Assembly: GCF_052116305.1 (NCBI RefSeq)
Contig: NZ_JBQKLI010000006.1
Location: 60,423-124,422, forward strand
Reading direction: 5' to 3'
DNA: 64,000 nucleotides
Source of the DNA: JBQKLI01 sp012798975
GTDB lineage: Bacteria > Bacillota > Clostridia > Tissierellales > Peptoniphilaceae
Positions within the stretch are counted from its first letter, which is position 1, and each line of letters starts with the position of its first letter. Below the pieces are notes generated by a model. That model worked only from the letters and a program-made list of their open reading frames with translations. It was not told the DNA's origin and searched no databases. The position numbers and the translations under genes are program-made. Shown one piece after another: positions 37,087 to 46,436 of the stretch.

Positions 37087-37153
37087 TTTTAAATTTAAAC
37101 TTCATTTTTTCTTCCCTGGGATAATTCATTTCAATTCTGTCGAAAAACAAGGA

Positions 37154-37182
37154 AAAGCCGCATATTTCATGCGGCTTTTTTT
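37154..37182 (-). terminator. Terminator of the ferritin-like gene
   Basis: AAAGCCGCAT / ATGCGGCTTT stem with an ATTTC loop, A-tract and T-tract on the two sides, 2 bases from the stop. Confidence 0.88.
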
Positions 37183-37183
37183 A

Positions 37184-37672
37184 TTAAAATGCAGTTGTTT
37201 CTAACATTTTTAAGAACTGATCTCTATAATATCTATATTGCTCATCAAATTGTTTATAATGGACTTTTTCCCAAGCAATTAAAATTTTATAAATTTGTTT
37301 TGCTTCTTCATTAGATGAATTTGCATAAGCTTCTTCATAGAAACGAATTGCATCTTCTTCCAATCCTCTAGCAACGTTGAAAATTGTCATAGCTCGTTTT
37401 GCTTGTGTGTCGTCAAAGCGGGCCCAGTTATAAATTTTCGGCTCTGTTGGTTTGAATTCCGCCATATCTAATTCCAATTCTGCTTTTCTGCCGCCTAGTT
37501 TATCTGCTAAGTCTAGTAAGTAGTCGGCGTGTAGAAGTTCTTCATTGGCTAGTTGTTCAAATACAGCCTTGTTTTCCTTGTTGTCGGTAGAATCCGCACC
37601 CATCCTGTAAAATTCATAACCTTCGATCTCATTTTGATAAGCTTGTTTTAATACATTGATTTCATTATTCAT
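37184..37672 (-). CDS. Ferritin-like / rubrerythrin-type diiron protein
   Basis: 162 residues from the ATG at 37672 (GGAGG upstream). A four-helix bundle with carboxylate-histidine motifs EIEGYEFYR, ANEELLHADYL, LEEDAIRFYEEAY and AWEKVHYKQFDEQYRYY. There is no rubredoxin domain. Members deal with peroxide or iron in anaerobes. It is monocistronic. Confidence 0.82.
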   Translation of the reverse strand: MNNEINVLKQAYQNEIEGYEFYRMGADSTDNKENKAVFEQLANEELLHADYLLDLADKLGGRKAELELDMAEFKPTEPKIYNWARFDDTQAKRAMTIFNVARGLEEDAIRFYEEAYANSSNEEAKQIYKILIAWEKVHYKQFDEQYRYYRDQFLKMLETTAF

Positions 37673-37746
37673 GAAAAAACACCTCCGTTTAATAGTATTT
37701 ATACCCATATCTTAAATAAATAACATTGATATCGGTGTTTATTCTA

Positions 37747-38436
37747 TTAATCCCCTACTCCAAAATCCGTTTTTTCGTATAAGACATCAACCTTAGGATC
37801 ATTCCAGAGATCTTCATACTTTTCTACAAACCACTCTACTAATTTTTCATCTCGTTTTATAGAAGTGCTGTTATTTGTGAAAACATTAATTGTACCATGG
37901 GAAAAATGCTCTGTTAATAGCTGTATATCTTTATCTATAATCTCCTTTGACTGTCCTTTGATTCCCACTAAAAGGCAAGGGGAATCGAAGTATTCCAAAA
38001 CCTCTTTATAGGAATCAAAATCACCATTCTTCTTTAAAAACTCTTCTCGAAACCTTTTATCGAAACTTTCTACCCCGATTTTAAAAACGATAGGAATTCC
38101 CATATAATCCCGCATCTCTTTTACTTTGCTTCGATACATCCAGTGGGATTCTAAAAAAAGTTTCTTGATTTTTTTATCTATAATAATCTCTTTTATATAA
38201 GCCAAAGTCTCCTTGGGAAGTTCAAAGCAGCTGCCGGAGTTGATCACTTCTAACACCCCAAACTCGCCTGTGACTTTAGAAAGAACTTCCCTATTCAAAG
38301 AAATCATCTCTTCTTTATCCCTTGAATTGTCCTCGATATAATCGCAGAAAGTGCATTTCCCCCAGGCACAAGGACGCCCTTTGAGAAGTACGATCTCCCT
38401 GGCTGTTTTGTTTAAAATTCTGCTGTATCTCTCCAT
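37747..38436 (-). CDS. queL: Radical SAM queuine lyase QueL
   Basis: 229 residues. It has a radical-SAM cysteine cluster of the form CAWGKCTFC (residues 23-31, CX4CX2C), then a short TIM-like core with FKIGVESFDKRFRE. It overlaps the frameshifted ECF gene by one base (TAATG). The trio nucleoside hydrolase, ECF S component and radical SAM is the queuine salvage set described for C. difficile, where QueL releases preQ1 from queuine. The assignment rests on the radical SAM motif plus this context and the preQ1 riboswitch. Confidence 0.82.
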   Translation of the reverse strand: MERYSRILNKTAREIVLLKGRPCAWGKCTFCDYIEDNSRDKEEMISLNREVLSKVTGEFGVLEVINSGSCFELPKETLAYIKEIIIDKKIKKLFLESHWMYRSKVKEMRDYMGIPIVFKIGVESFDKRFREEFLKKNGDFDSYKEVLEYFDSPCLLVGIKGQSKEIIDKDIQLLTEHFSHGTINVFTNNSTSIKRDEKLVEWFVEKYEDLWNDPKVDVLYEKTDFGVGD

Positions 38437-38991
38437 TATTGTTTTACCTTGCGAACTAAGCTTGAAGGCAGTACCTTAATAATCAACAGTGTCAAAGATA
38501 AAGCCAACAGCCTGTCAAAATAATCCGTAAATACCTGAGTAATAAATACAGAAGGCACCATTCCGACGCCCATTTTGCTTAAAATTTGAACGATAATGGA
38601 AGATCCGGAAGATGTCGCCAAAAAGATAAGCTGCGGTAATCGAAGAAATAATCGTTCCTGGTATTGCTACAATAAATGCAATCACAAAAAGCTTCGGAGA
38701 AAATTTATAACTTTTGTAAAATTTCTTAAAAATCACGCCTGCCATCACTGCTGTGATCAAATTCGAAGGCATAAACCAGATCGCAAAAGGATCCGTAATT
38801 TGGTTAATACCTGTAGCAATAATACCTGTTGCCATCCCATATACAGGACCTAGTAGAGCTGCGGAAAATACCGTTCCGATAGCATCTAAATAAATCGGCA
38901 GTTTTAAGACTAAGGCAATATTTGCCCCTACAATATTGATGGCAGCAGCAAGGGCTGCGATAGTAATTTTTAGCGTTTTATTATTTTTCAT
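38436..38991 (-). pseudogene. queT: ECF transporter S component for queuine (QueT/QrtT type), frameshifted
   Basis: A hydrophobic protein of about 185 residues with 5-6 membrane segments. The first frame (38991-38515) runs well to ITAAYLFGD and then turns into non-membrane sequence. A second frame (from about 38621 to 38436) continues ATSSGSSIIVQILSKMGVGM. The switch lies at 38611-38625, near the CTTTTTGGCGACAT run, and needs one extra base. If real, queuine import is lost; if it is an assembly error, the gene is intact. It has the AxxxA/N pattern and sits between queK and queL. Confidence 0.8.
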
Positions 38992-38992
38992 T

Positions 38993-40012
38993 TTAATTCT
39001 CCTCTGAAGCTATAATCTGTTTTAATATCGGCTCTATTTCTTCCTTTTTACAATCAAAAACCTTCTCTATAAATAAAGAGAAAAATTTCAAAGGCTTTGT
39101 TTTTTCTAAGACAAAAGAATTCTTCGGTCTTTTCCAAAAATCGAATTCATCAACGATGGACTCGCCGATGGACTCCCCTTCTGTCGTAATCGTGGTGTAA
39201 AAAGGTCTGCCTTCGCAGACAGATCTGTCATAAAAATAAGCCACAGCAAGAGGATCGTTAATCACACAGCCGATAACCTCTTCTTGTTTCCAGTGGAAAT
39301 TAAAATAAAATCTTGTAATTTCTTCGATCAGACTTCCCAAGTCTTCATTCAAATCTTTCATATACTCTAAAATATTCGGAGTCAATACAATTTTTCGGGT
39401 CACATCCAGTCCGACCATATAAATAAGCTTGTCTTTTAAGCTATCTTTCTTTGAAAATGCTTCATAGACAATCTTTGCACTATGGGGATCGCACCAGTAA
39501 TTGTACTCTGCAACAGGAGAACAGTTTCCATGGCTTTTAAAGGTTCCGCCCATGGATACAAATTCATCCAGCCCTTCTAAACAATCCGGATAAAGTTCTA
39601 ATACCTTAGCAATATTTGTTAAAGGGCCTAAGGCAATAATGGATACCTTCTCTCCAGAAGCTGCTGCAATCTCAAGCTGATCTCGAATAAACCCTGCTCC
39701 ATCTTTATAAAGCTTTGATTCTTCCCCTAATGATATTTCTGTCTCTCCAAGTCCGTCTTGTCCGTGGGTATCTCTCGCATCCACATATACTCGTTTTAAG
39801 GGTTTGTTCTCCCCGATATATACGGGAATGTCTTCTCGATTCATCTTCTTTAAAATCTTTAGAGCATTCTCAGCTCCTTTGTGGGCATCTACATTGCCGC
39901 ATACCGTTGTAATTCCTAATATATCTAATTCTTTTGATTTTACAGCCAGCATTAATGCCAGTGCATCATCTATACCAGGATCACAATCAATAATAACCTT
40001 TCGTGCATTCAT
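38993..40012 (-). CDS. queK: Queuosine nucleoside hydrolase QueK (IunH family)
   Basis: 339 residues. The inosine-uridine hydrolase signature is IIDCDPGIDDALAL (residues 7-20), with the Ca2+ ligands Asp10 and Asp15-16 and SIIALGPLTNIAKVL later. In the queuine operon it hydrolyses queuosine to queuine. AAAGGAGATTAGAGA precedes the ATG, and the preQ1-I riboswitch candidate lies just upstream. First gene of queK-queT-queL. Confidence 0.82.
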   Translation of the reverse strand: MNARKVIIDCDPGIDDALALMLAVKSKELDILGITTVCGNVDAHKGAENALKILKKMNREDIPVYIGENKPLKRVYVDARDTHGQDGLGETEISLGEESKLYKDGAGFIRDQLEIAAASGEKVSIIALGPLTNIAKVLELYPDCLEGLDEFVSMGGTFKSHGNCSPVAEYNYWCDPHSAKIVYEAFSKKDSLKDKLIYMVGLDVTRKIVLTPNILEYMKDLNEDLGSLIEEITRFYFNFHWKQEEVIGCVINDPLAVAYFYDRSVCEGRPFYTTITTEGESIGESIVDEFDFWKRPKNSFVLEKTKPLKFFSLFIEKVFDCKKEEIEPILKQIIASEEN

Positions 40013-40040
40013 TCTCTAATCTCCTTTCATTTTTGAGATA

Positions 40041-40078
40041 CTTGGTTTTTTATACTAGGAAGTTCTCGAACTAGTCCG
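40041..40078 (-). promoter_or_regulatory. preQ1-I riboswitch (candidate)
   Basis: In the mRNA the stem ACUAG / CUAGU encloses UUCGAGAACUUC and is followed by the tail AUAAAAAACCAAG. The stem plus the A-rich AUAAAAAAC tail match the preQ1-I class (B. subtilis tail AUAAAAAACUAAGG). It ends 28 bases before the queK ATG, next to the Shine-Dalgarno sequence. Translational control is likely. Confidence 0.75.
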
Positions 40079-40237
40079 GATAATTATCCGATTTTACAAA
40101 TGCAATAAAAAGTTTATCATAAAGAAAGGCAAATATCATCATTCTTTTCTCCTCACAAAAAAACCACTCTATCCTTTCATCTCTATATATACTGAAAAGC
40201 TCCGAAACACCATAACTCTTCTATCCCTTATATAGCA

Positions 40238-40270
40238 AAGAAAACAGCATCTTTAAAATAAAGATGCTGT
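40238..40270 (-). terminator. Terminator of the amidohydrolase operon
   Basis: Eleven-bp stem ACAGCATCTTT / AAAGATGCTGT, followed by a T-rich run on the minus strand, 17 bases after the stop at 40287. Confidence 0.88.
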
Positions 40271-40286
40271 CAATGTGAAATCTTAT

Positions 40287-41492
40287 TTAGTTTTCAAATT
40301 CTCCCTTTACAAACTCGCCTTTGAATAATACCACTCTTTCTGGAATCCTTCTTGCGATCACATGAGCCGAAGATTCACCTTTTACAAATAAAATATCCGC
40401 AGAATCTCCAATCTTAGGCCAAATTTGATTTCCTTGATCATCTAAAGGCGTAATCCCGCCAGTGGCTGCCTTTAATGTCCTCGAGATCGAATATTCATCA
40501 TTAAAGTCGTGGATCTGGCAGGCAGTATTGAGCTTTTCGATAATATCGCCTGTTCCAAAAGGACTCCAATGGTCGTTAATATTATCATTAACTACATTTA
40601 CTTGTACCCCCTCGTTGATATACAGCATAAAGGGAAGGGCGGGTCTTTCTAAAGGCTGTGTGGTATTAATGGAAATTCCGTATTCCTTAAACTTCCTCGC
40701 CATTTTCTGTCCTTCATGAAAACTTATGTCTCCCAGGGATAAGCCGTGGCTGATCGAAACTCTTCCCTTCATATTGTAGTTTTCAATATACTTGAAAATC
40801 CTCTCTATTTCGTAGATCCCAAGAGAACCAGGACTATGAAGATGAAAATCCAGAGGTCTGTTGTATTTTTTAGCCAGATCAAAAGAAACTTTCAATGATT
40901 TTTCAATATCCTTATCGATCTTGCCAGGATCTAAGCCGCCTAAGATTTCGATTCCTTCTTTTAATGCCTCTACTAAAAATCCTTCCTCATAAGTCTTCAG
41001 GTTTCCATGCTGGGGAAAGGCAACCATATCAAAGTCTAGTTTGTGACGATTGTTTTCTAGCACTTCTCTCACAAGATGATAATTTTTAAGACCTATAACA
41101 GGGTCTATATTTACCTGTACCTGAAGATAAGTTGCTCCGAAACCCGTAATCAAATCAATTAAAGCCTGAGCTTTTTTTGGTGTATCTTCCAAAAAGTCTT
41201 CTAGAAACTCTTCCTCTTCTTTAATCCTTTCCGCCACTGAACTCATTGGAATTACAGCTTTCCAAGGACCGCCGAAATGTCCTTTGTCTAAATGAACGTG
41301 ATTGTCTTTAAGTGTCGGCAAAGCAAGATATCCTTTTGCATCCAAAGCTTTCCCTTCTGCCTTACCGCTTTTTTCGATTTTCACAATTTTTCCATCTTCT
41401 ATATAAAGATCCACAAGTTCTGTTATTGTAGAAGTTATTAATCCTTGTTCTTTATAAAAGCCCTTCTCTAATTTTACATTTTTAATCCACAT
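40287..41492 (-). CDS. Amidohydrolase family protein (cytosine deaminase-like)
   Basis: 401 residues from the ATG at 41492 (AAAGGGTGAATAGT upstream). A metal-dependent TIM-barrel amidohydrolase: KDNHVHLDKGHFGGPW (HxH), LDFHLHSPG, ISHGLSLGD and NDNINDHWSPFGTGD are the metal and base-binding stretches of the CodA-like deaminase group. It probably deaminates a nucleobase or related ring. It follows a MATE exporter with one base between and lies next to the queuine operon, but the two are separated by a terminator. Confidence 0.78.
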   Translation of the reverse strand: MWIKNVKLEKGFYKEQGLITSTITELVDLYIEDGKIVKIEKSGKAEGKALDAKGYLALPTLKDNHVHLDKGHFGGPWKAVIPMSSVAERIKEEEEFLEDFLEDTPKKAQALIDLITGFGATYLQVQVNIDPVIGLKNYHLVREVLENNRHKLDFDMVAFPQHGNLKTYEEGFLVEALKEGIEILGGLDPGKIDKDIEKSLKVSFDLAKKYNRPLDFHLHSPGSLGIYEIERIFKYIENYNMKGRVSISHGLSLGDISFHEGQKMARKFKEYGISINTTQPLERPALPFMLYINEGVQVNVVNDNINDHWSPFGTGDIIEKLNTACQIHDFNDEYSISRTLKAATGGITPLDDQGNQIWPKIGDSADILFVKGESSAHVIARRIPERVVLFKGEFVKGEFEN

Positions 41493-41493
41493 A

Positions 41494-42831
41494 CTATTCA
41501 CCCTTTTCAAATTCTTTATCGATCTTATTCATTTTGATAAGACCTACTGTATCCGCTAAAATCCAGCCGATAGGAATCGCTATCCATATCCCCCAGACTC
41601 CTATAACAGAAATCCCCGATAATATAAAAGCCAGCAATACTCGAGTTCCCAAAGAAATTATCGTTAATAAAAGAGAAATCTCCGGCCGCTGAATTCCTCT
41701 AAAATAACCATAGAACAAAAACAACAGCCCGATACCAATATAAAATACCCCTTCTATCCGAAGATAAAGGACTCCAATATCGATAATCTCTTTAAATTCC
41801 TGTCCGATAAAGATCATCATAAGATATTTCGCAAAAAGAAAGATCACGAAAGAAGCTATCCCGCAGTAAAGAAGAACCATTTTAACAGAAATTAATGTTC
41901 CCTTTTCTATCCGCTCTTTTTTTCCGGCGCCATAATTTTGCGAAACAAATAGGGAATAAGCATTGCCGAATTCCTGAACCGGCATATAGGCAAAGGCATC
42001 TATTTTAACCCCTGCAGCAAAGGCCGTCATCACAAGAGGACCAAAGCTGTTGACTAAACCTTGAACTAAAAGTATCCCAAAATTCATTACCGACTGTTGA
42101 AAAGAGGCTGCTAGGGAAAAATAAAGAATCTTTTTACCTGCTCCAAGATCGAAATAGAATTTTATAGGAATCCGGAGCTCCGGCTCCCATATAAAAGTAT
42201 AAATCATAATCCCTATACCAGAAACGACCTGTGCTGCAACCGTTGCAATCGCTGCTCCTCCAACTCCCCAGCGGAAAACGACTATAAATAAAATATCCAG
42301 TATAATATTAAGAACTGCTGCAGCCGCCAGAAAAGATAATGGTACCACAGAATTTCCCACAGCCCGTAAAAGATATGCATAATAATTGTATAGAAAAACA
42401 AAGAATATTCCATAAAAAATAATCGAAATATATTCCCTTATTCCTTCCATAACCTCCGGCGGAATCTGAAGCAGCTGTAGAATCTCATCGGTAAAATAAA
42501 TGGAAATCCCCGTCACGATCAAACTGATTATCCCGATAAAAAGAAAGGATATTTGAATACTCCCTTTCATACTCCTCTTGTCTTTTTGCCCGTAGTAAAA
42601 AGAAAACACCGCTCCACTTCCCATACAAAGACCGATCAAAATAGAGGTAATAAAAGTCATCAGCGTGAAAGCCGACCCCACTGCGGCCAGCGCATTAGGG
42701 CCTATAAACTGCCCTACTACAATACTATCTGCCACATTATAAAATATCTGCAGGAGATTCCCCAGTATCATCGGCGCCGCAAAGGCAAGAAGTGTTCCTC
42801 TTATATTTCCAGTTGTTAAATCTTTTTTCAT
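41494..42831 (-). CDS. MATE family efflux transporter
   Basis: 445 residues from the ATG at 42831 (GGAG upstream). Twelve hydrophobic segments in two halves. The MATE pattern is visible: GTLLAFAAPMILGNLLQIFY, NVADSIVVGQFIG, and the second-half NFGILLVQGLVNSFG. It exports cationic compounds by Na+ or H+ exchange. It is cotranscribed with the amidohydrolase (one base between stop and start). Confidence 0.9.
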   Translation of the reverse strand: MKKDLTTGNIRGTLLAFAAPMILGNLLQIFYNVADSIVVGQFIGPNALAAVGSAFTLMTFITSILIGLCMGSGAVFSFYYGQKDKRSMKGSIQISFLFIGIISLIVTGISIYFTDEILQLLQIPPEVMEGIREYISIIFYGIFFVFLYNYYAYLLRAVGNSVVPLSFLAAAAVLNIILDILFIVVFRWGVGGAAIATVAAQVVSGIGIMIYTFIWEPELRIPIKFYFDLGAGKKILYFSLAASFQQSVMNFGILLVQGLVNSFGPLVMTAFAAGVKIDAFAYMPVQEFGNAYSLFVSQNYGAGKKERIEKGTLISVKMVLLYCGIASFVIFLFAKYLMMIFIGQEFKEIIDIGVLYLRIEGVFYIGIGLLFLFYGYFRGIQRPEISLLLTIISLGTRVLLAFILSGISVIGVWGIWIAIPIGWILADTVGLIKMNKIDKEFEKGE

Positions 42832-43104
42832 ATCATACTCCATTAAGAAAAAGAAAACTTTCAGCATATTCTTTCAGCTTAAAGTTTTCTAAGTGTACTT
42901 TTATTCTATTGTAACCTATTTTTTGATTTTCGTACTAATTGTCTTTTATTAAGACAACTTTACAAAACTACCAGATTTTTCCCTGATTTTAAAAAAGCTA
43001 AAGGCTCAATCATTTTCTTTTCTTTTTGTTCCTTTAGGAATCTTTGTCATAAGGCCTCCCTTGTTTTGAATGAAAAAAATCTATCCGATTCAAAAACCCT
43101 TGAA

Positions 43105-43136
43105 ATAAAAAAAGACAGCTTACGCCGTCTTTTTTT
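43105..43136. terminator. Terminator of the DUF554 gene (bidirectional form)
   Basis: GACGGC / GCTGTC stem (one G-T pair) with A- and T-tracts on both sides, 15 bases after the stop. Confidence 0.8.
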
Positions 43137-43150
43137 AACCTGCTCTTTCT

Positions 43151-43864
43151 TTACAGAAACGCTAATACCACTGCGACAACGATGGCAGGCAGAAAATTTG
43201 CCACACGAATCTTTTTCCCCCACACAAGATTGAGACCTACACAGAAGATCAAAATAGAGCCAATAAAGGAAATATTAAACAAAGCAGCCTCTGTCATGAC
43301 AGGTTTTATAGAACGGGCTAAAAGAGTCATTCCTCCCTCAAAAAAAGCTACTGGAATTGCAGAAAAGATACATCCCTTTCCTAAAGAACAAGTCATCACC
43401 ATAATAATAATAAAATCGAGGACCGCTTTTGTGGCAAGTATAGAATAGTCACCCAGTATCCCGTCTTGAATCGATCCTACAATAGCCATCGCTCCGATAC
43501 AGACTGTAAGAGAAGCTGTAACAAAAGCTTCGATAAAACTGCTGTCCTCCCCGTTTCCTGTTTTGAATTTTAGCCATTCTCCGAAACGTTCAAACAATCC
43601 TTCTATATTTATCAGCTCGCCGATAAACGCTCCCAGTACAATACTGATTACCACAACCATGGATTTCCCGCTTGTAATAAAATTGCCTTCTATCTGCAGC
43701 ATTCCTTCCATAGCTCCTGCGGTTCCTATAAAAAGAACACTGATTCCGCAGGCTTTCCCAAGAGTCGTTTGAATATCCTTCGAAATATATTTTCCGAACA
43801 CTCCTCCTGCAACCCCTCCCAATACTATAGCTATCGTATTGATTATCGTTCCTAGTCCTATCAT
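43151..43864 (-). CDS. DUF554 family membrane protein
   Basis: 237 residues from the ATG at 43864, seven or so hydrophobic segments. The start MIGLGTIINTIAIVLGGVAG and TAGAMEGMLQIEG are typical of DUF554 (YdfK/YqgA). Membrane protein, substrate unknown. GAGGGTG precedes it. Confidence 0.85.
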   Translation of the reverse strand: MIGLGTIINTIAIVLGGVAGGVFGKYISKDIQTTLGKACGISVLFIGTAGAMEGMLQIEGNFITSGKSMVVVISIVLGAFIGELINIEGLFERFGEWLKFKTGNGEDSSFIEAFVTASLTVCIGAMAIVGSIQDGILGDYSILATKAVLDFIIIMVMTCSLGKGCIFSAIPVAFFEGGMTLLARSIKPVMTEAALFNISFIGSILIFCVGLNLVWGKKIRVANFLPAIVVAVVLAFL

Positions 43865-44031
43865 CATTTCCACCCTCTTATTTAGATATACTGCTCGTCC
43901 TTTTTCTCAGTATCTTAGATTTAAGCATCACACTCAAAATCAAGTCTTATCAGTATATCATAATAAGAAAAACAGCTCTATCAAAAAGCTGTTGTATAAA
44001 GGGCTGCTAAATAAATCAAAATAAAACACTC

Positions 44032-44442
44032 TTAATCTTCTTTCCTATCCCTAAGCATTCCTGTCTTGTCTTCATCTATACTTTTAAAATGATACTTCTT
44101 ATAAAATTCATCTGCTGGCTTATTTGCAATCAGCATAATATAGCTGTCTGTAGAAGTGTTGTTGTCAAACCATTCGTCGATTCGAGCCATAATCTCTTTG
44201 CCGATTCCCTGACACTGATAAGCTTCATCTACCATAATATCCGTCGCAGCAAATGTAATTCCTCCATCTCCTACAATTCTCCCCATTCCTATGAATTGTT
44301 CTTTTTCATAAACACTCACTAGAAAAAGAGAGTTTCTCAGTGCAGTTTCAATATTCTTTAATGATTTTGTTCCTCCGATTTTAGATCGAAGCCTCAAAGA
44401 GTTATATTCGAAAGCAGAGGGTATTTTACCAGAATATTCCAT
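44032..44442 (-). CDS. GNAT family N-acetyltransferase
   Basis: 136 residues. Acetyl-CoA site QCQGIGKEIMARI (the R/Q-x-x-G-x-G/A pattern) and a C-terminal LIANKPADEFYKKYHF. The substrate is unknown. AAGGTTGAGAT precedes the ATG. Confidence 0.85.
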   Translation of the reverse strand: MEYSGKIPSAFEYNSLRLRSKIGGTKSLKNIETALRNSLFLVSVYEKEQFIGMGRIVGDGGITFAATDIMVDEAYQCQGIGKEIMARIDEWFDNNTSTDSYIMLIANKPADEFYKKYHFKSIDEDKTGMLRDRKED

Positions 44443-44511
44443 ATCTCAACCTTCCTTTTTTAAAATAGACTTTTCCCCTCGTTTATAAAACAGTTTTTTT
44501 CCTATCTACAT

Positions 44512-44540
44512 AAAAAAACCGCCTTCAAAAAGACGGCTTT
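44512..44540 (-). terminator. Terminator of the GlcG/HbpS-type gene
   Basis: CCGTCTT / AAGGCGG stem (one G-T) with a TTTG loop and seven T on the minus strand, overlapping the gap to the stop. Confidence 0.8.
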
Positions 44541-44543
44541 GCC

Positions 44544-44951
44544 CTATAAAGAATTGAAATAATCTACTCCTGCTTGGCATACTCCAGCATCTTCCTCTCC
44601 GCTTCCGCCGCTGACTCCTACTGCACCAATGATCTTATCACCTGACTTCAGTGGAATTCCTCCTGCGAAGGGCACTACTCTTCCATCTTGAAAGTTTTGA
44701 AGTCCATAAAATTCGCCGCCTGGCTGAATTAAAAGATTTAATTCAGCAGTTGACATTTTTAATGCCACCGCTGTCCAGGCCTTATTTTCGGCAAGTTTTG
44801 TTGAAACTAATAACGCCTCATCCATACGGTTAAAAGCTAACAGTTCGCCGTGTTTATTGACCACAGCAAAAACCATATCCAGTCCTTTTTTCTTTGCATC
44901 TTCATAACAAGCATCCACAATTTTTTTCGCAAGATCCATATTCATTTCCAT
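44544..44951 (-). CDS. GlcG/HbpS (DUF336) family protein
   Basis: 135 residues from the ATG at 44951, which follows AAAGGA; the frame also begins at 44984. It has the GlcG/HbpS fold markers VFAVVNKHGELLAFNRMD, FAGGIPLK and GAVGVSGGSGEEDAGVC. Members bind heme or small ligands; several act with glycolate or aldehyde metabolism. Function here unknown, monocistronic. Confidence 0.82.
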   Translation of the reverse strand: MEMNMDLAKKIVDACYEDAKKKGLDMVFAVVNKHGELLAFNRMDEALLVSTKLAENKAWTAVALKMSTAELNLLIQPGGEFYGLQNFQDGRVVPFAGGIPLKSGDKIIGAVGVSGGSGEEDAGVCQAGVDYFNSL

Positions 44952-45125
44952 CTGACTAATCCTTTCATATTTACAAGTCTTCATGCAGAAAAATGATCTG
45001 TATGTCTAGTTTAACCAATTGTTTGTTAAACTTTTATCTTCTAGGATTAATTATAACACTATTTTTTCCTTAACGCTATAATTTGATAATTGATTTACCC
45101 AAAACCTTTTTTTGAAATTTTCCAC

Positions 45126-45158
45126 AAAAAAACTGCCTCTATATAGAGACAGTTTTTT
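45126..45158 (-). terminator. Terminator of the triple-RidA gene
   Basis: AAAACTG-CTCT / AGAG-CAGTTTT stem with an ATAT loop and T-run, 10 bases after the stop. Confidence 0.88.
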
Positions 45159-45167
45159 GATCTTTTA

Positions 45168-46436
45168 TTATACGATTGGCGGAGTTCCTTCAGCGTTTCC
45201 AACGATTGCATCGATTTGTACTAATGCATCTTTAGGAAGATTTGCTACTCCAACAATTCTTCTTGCAGGTGTTCCCTCTGCGAAGAATTCTTTATAAGCT
45301 TCTTCTAAAGCATCGATATCGCCGATGTTTTTAAGATAAACATTTACTTTTACAACGTCTTCCATAACATGGTCTACGTTTTCAATGATTTCTTTAATAT
45401 TTTGCAAACATTGTGCAGCCTGTTCCTTCACGCCGCCAGATACAACTTCTCCAGTTGAAGCGTCAACTGGAAGCTGTGCAGAAATATGGTTGTAGTGAGA
45501 GAATGCTACTGATTGTGTAGAAACTGGGCATTTAGGAGCTTTATCAGTGTTATTCGCTTCTAAGATAAGTCCATGTCTGTCTTCAATAGCTTGTGGAGGA
45601 GTACCGTCTCCGTAAGAAACAACCGCTTCCATAGAAACTAATGCTTGCAAAGGTAATGCTTTTGCTTCTACAACAGTTCTTGCAGGGAAATATCCTACGG
45701 CTCTAGCAATTGCAGAATCCGGGAAGAATGTTGTATAAACTTCATTTACAGCATCTATGTCATTTAAGTCTTTAAGGAATACTGTAATTTTTACAATATC
45801 ATCCAAAGGAACATCAACGCTCTCAAGGATTGCTTTAATATTTTTTAAACATTGTGCAGCTTGTGCTTTTACATCATCAGAAAGGATTCTTCCTGTCTTA
45901 GGACATACTGGCAATTGAGTTGTCACATTTGTATAATGTGAGAAGGCAACAACTTGAGTCGCAAGAGGGAATGATGGTGCATTGTCTGTATGGTTTACAA
46001 GTTTTATTAAATCTCCAGCTTGAGGTTCGTTAGGAATGGTACCTTCTCCACAAGAAATTTGTGCATCTACTTGTACCATTGCATCCATTGGAAGTGCATC
46101 TACCGCTACTGTAGTTAAAGTAGGAACGTAGATTGGGAAGTAGGATTTATAAACTTCGTTAACAGCATTGATATCTTCGATATCTGTAACAAAAATTGAA
46201 ATTCTGATTACATCGCTCATTACATGATCGATACTTTCAACGATAGCTTTAATATTTTTAAAACACTGTTCTGCTTGTTCCTTCACTCCCCCCTCAACTA
46301 ATTTGCCTGTTTTTGGATCGATTGGCAATTGTGCTGAAAAGTTGTTGTAGTGTGAGAATGCAACTGTTTGTGAACTTGAATCAAATTGTGGTGCATTTTC
46401 CGTATTTCTTCCTAAAACTGCGTTATTTCCGCCCAT
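45168..46436 (-). CDS. Triple-domain RidA/YjgF family protein
   Basis: 422 residues: three RidA domains in tandem (about 1-140, 141-285, 286-422). Each has an AFSHYNN-type segment and a CLKNIKAI/CLQNIKEI-type helix. RidA trimers hydrolyse reactive enamines through an arginine. Domains 2 and 3 keep this Arg (FPARTVV, TPARRIV), but domain 1 has VPTLTTV at the same place, without it. One chain could make a whole pseudo-trimer. A single gene with its own leader and terminator. Confidence 0.88.
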   Translation of the reverse strand: MGGNNAVLGRNTENAPQFDSSSQTVAFSHYNNFSAQLPIDPKTGKLVEGGVKEQAEQCFKNIKAIVESIDHVMSDVIRISIFVTDIEDINAVNEVYKSYFPIYVPTLTTVAVDALPMDAMVQVDAQISCGEGTIPNEPQAGDLIKLVNHTDNAPSFPLATQVVAFSHYTNVTTQLPVCPKTGRILSDDVKAQAAQCLKNIKAILESVDVPLDDIVKITVFLKDLNDIDAVNEVYTTFFPDSAIARAVGYFPARTVVEAKALPLQALVSMEAVVSYGDGTPPQAIEDRHGLILEANNTDKAPKCPVSTQSVAFSHYNHISAQLPVDASTGEVVSGGVKEQAAQCLQNIKEIIENVDHVMEDVVKVNVYLKNIGDIDALEEAYKEFFAEGTPARRIVGVANLPKDALVQIDAIVGNAEGTPPIV

